This document shows positions 5,819-6,153 of a stretch of 6,153 nt of DNA, piece by piece. A program made the position numbers and the translations under genes. Origin of the DNA: Spongiicolonus versatilis (GTDB lineage: Bacteria; Pseudomonadota; Gammaproteobacteria; Arenicellales; Spongiicolonaceae); contig JAPYMU010000148.1 of NCBI GenBank assembly GCA_028286165.1, positions 1-6,153 on the forward strand, in the 5' to 3' direction. Every line of letters starts with the position of its first letter. Within the stretch, counting starts at the first letter, position 1. The notes under the pieces are model-generated. The model made no database searches and was not told the origin of the DNA. It saw only the letters and a list, made by a program, of their open reading frames with translations.

Positions 5819-5830
5819 TGAACAGGTTCA
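5819..5830. promoter_or_regulatory. Short palindrome upstream of the thioesterase -10 (candidate operator)
   Basis: TGAACAGGTTCA has perfect 5-bp arms (TGAAC/GTTCA) around two bases. It covers the position where the -35 box of the thioesterase promoter should be, a usual place for a regulator site. The spacing does not fit LexA boxes (GAAC-N4-GTTC). It is short enough to be chance. Confidence 0.3.
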
Positions 5831-5862
5831 AACACATATGAGATATTTTTAGCCGAAAAAGG

Positions 5863-5912
5863 TCGGGTAGCCTCACGGTTTTTCCTATCACAGAAAACGG
5901 GAGGCTACCCGA
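5863..5912. repeat. 12-bp perfect inverted repeat before the transposase remnant
   Basis: TCGGGTAGCCTC (5863-5874) and GAGGCTACCCGA (5901-5912) are exact reverse complements separated by 26 bases. Part of a Shine-Dalgarno-like GGGAGG (5899-5904) is inside the right arm, so in RNA the hairpin could hide it; insertion sequences often restrain their transposase this way. The arms might also be a subterminal or terminal repeat of the element. No target duplication can be identified. Confidence 0.6.
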
Positions 5913-5920
5913 AGCGAAGT

Positions 5921-6124
5921 TTGCGGGTCATATCGCACCGCAGTTGGAAAGTCGAGGAGGTGTCCGGGCCGGAGGCGCGCGAGCGGCTTTGGTGTCTGGA
6001 GTCGTTCGACAAGATACGCGCCGATGGTTGTTCGGAGGCGTTGCGTTTGGAGATGATTGGCTGGTCGCGGGCGACTTATCATCGCTGGCTAAAACACTAT
6101 CGTGAGCATGGCGTACGGTTTTGA
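5921..6124 (+). pseudogene. Truncated IS transposase, helix-turn-helix N-terminus only
   Basis: The frame encodes a helix-turn-helix segment, with EARERLWCLESFDKIRADG and then IGWSRATYHRWLKHYREHGVR, typical of the N-terminus of IS481/IS3-like transposases. In intact relatives this is followed by a basic segment and a DDE catalytic domain of some 200 or more residues; here the frame ends in TGA just after GVRF, so only about 67 residues remain. The DDE part is absent up to the window edge. The only start is TTG 5921, with no ATG upstream; the frame is open back to a TGA at 5819-5821. The break probably lies close to 6115-6120, where similarity to the family stops. It is judged a dead remnant, although a DNA-binding fragment could still be made. 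Confidence 0.65.
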
Positions 6125-6144
6125 TTCCCCACCTTTTTCCAGCG

Positions 6145-6153
6145 TGCTACAAT
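6145..6153 (+). promoter_or_regulatory. Extended -10 motif at the window edge
   Basis: TGCTACAAT is identical to the extended -10 before the cystathionine beta-synthase gene (2854-2862). By analogy a plus-strand gene could begin about six bases beyond the window. No good -35 box is seen upstream. The call rests on nine bases and cannot be confirmed here. Confidence 0.3.

Overview
The window is a GC-rich bacterial chromosome segment. The encoded lipoprotein indicates a diderm, and the overall style suggests a proteobacterium, possibly a gammaproteobacterium; nothing here fixes the taxon. Several start codons lack a Shine-Dalgarno sequence and lie 6-8 bases after a good -10 hexamer, which suggests leaderless transcripts.

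Left part (1-1171, minus strand): a type II toxin-antitoxin operon. It has a Phd/YefM-type antitoxin carrying an unusual internal insert of roughly 120-125 residues, and a PIN-domain VapC toxin 2 bases downstream. A third gene starts with an ATGA overlap on vapC and runs off the left edge; it has an acidic repeated N-terminus and one predicted membrane segment. From 1172 to 1324 a divergent regulatory region holds back-to-back TTGACA promoters with a 7-bp inverted repeat between them.

Centre-left (1325-2833, plus strand): a 502-residue beta-class DNA methyltransferase fused to a C-terminal Mrr-like PD-(D/E)XK nuclease, i.e. a likely one-polypeptide restriction-modification or defence enzyme. 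With the divergent toxin-antitoxin operon it forms a small defence/stability module.

Centre (2869-4248, plus): cystathionine beta-synthase with a C-terminal tandem CBS (Bateman) module, probably a leaderless transcript from an extended -10 promoter. It meets a small putative lipoprotein gene (minus) convergently.

Right part (4281-5792, minus): a PaaI-type hotdog thioesterase followed 3 bases later by an L-2-haloacid dehalogenase with all recognised catalytic residues, a two-gene operon; the lipoprotein gene lies 54 bases further on and has its own ribosome binding site. From about 5863 to 6124 there is a remnant of an insertion sequence: the helix-turn-helix N-terminus of a transposase, preceded by a 12-bp inverted repeat. 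The last nine bases repeat the extended -10 motif found before the cystathionine beta-synthase gene, so another gene may begin just outside the window.

The most notable points are the methyltransferase-nuclease fusion beside an atypical toxin-antitoxin operon, and the repeated leaderless promoter arrangement. No tRNA, rRNA or CRISPR array was seen.
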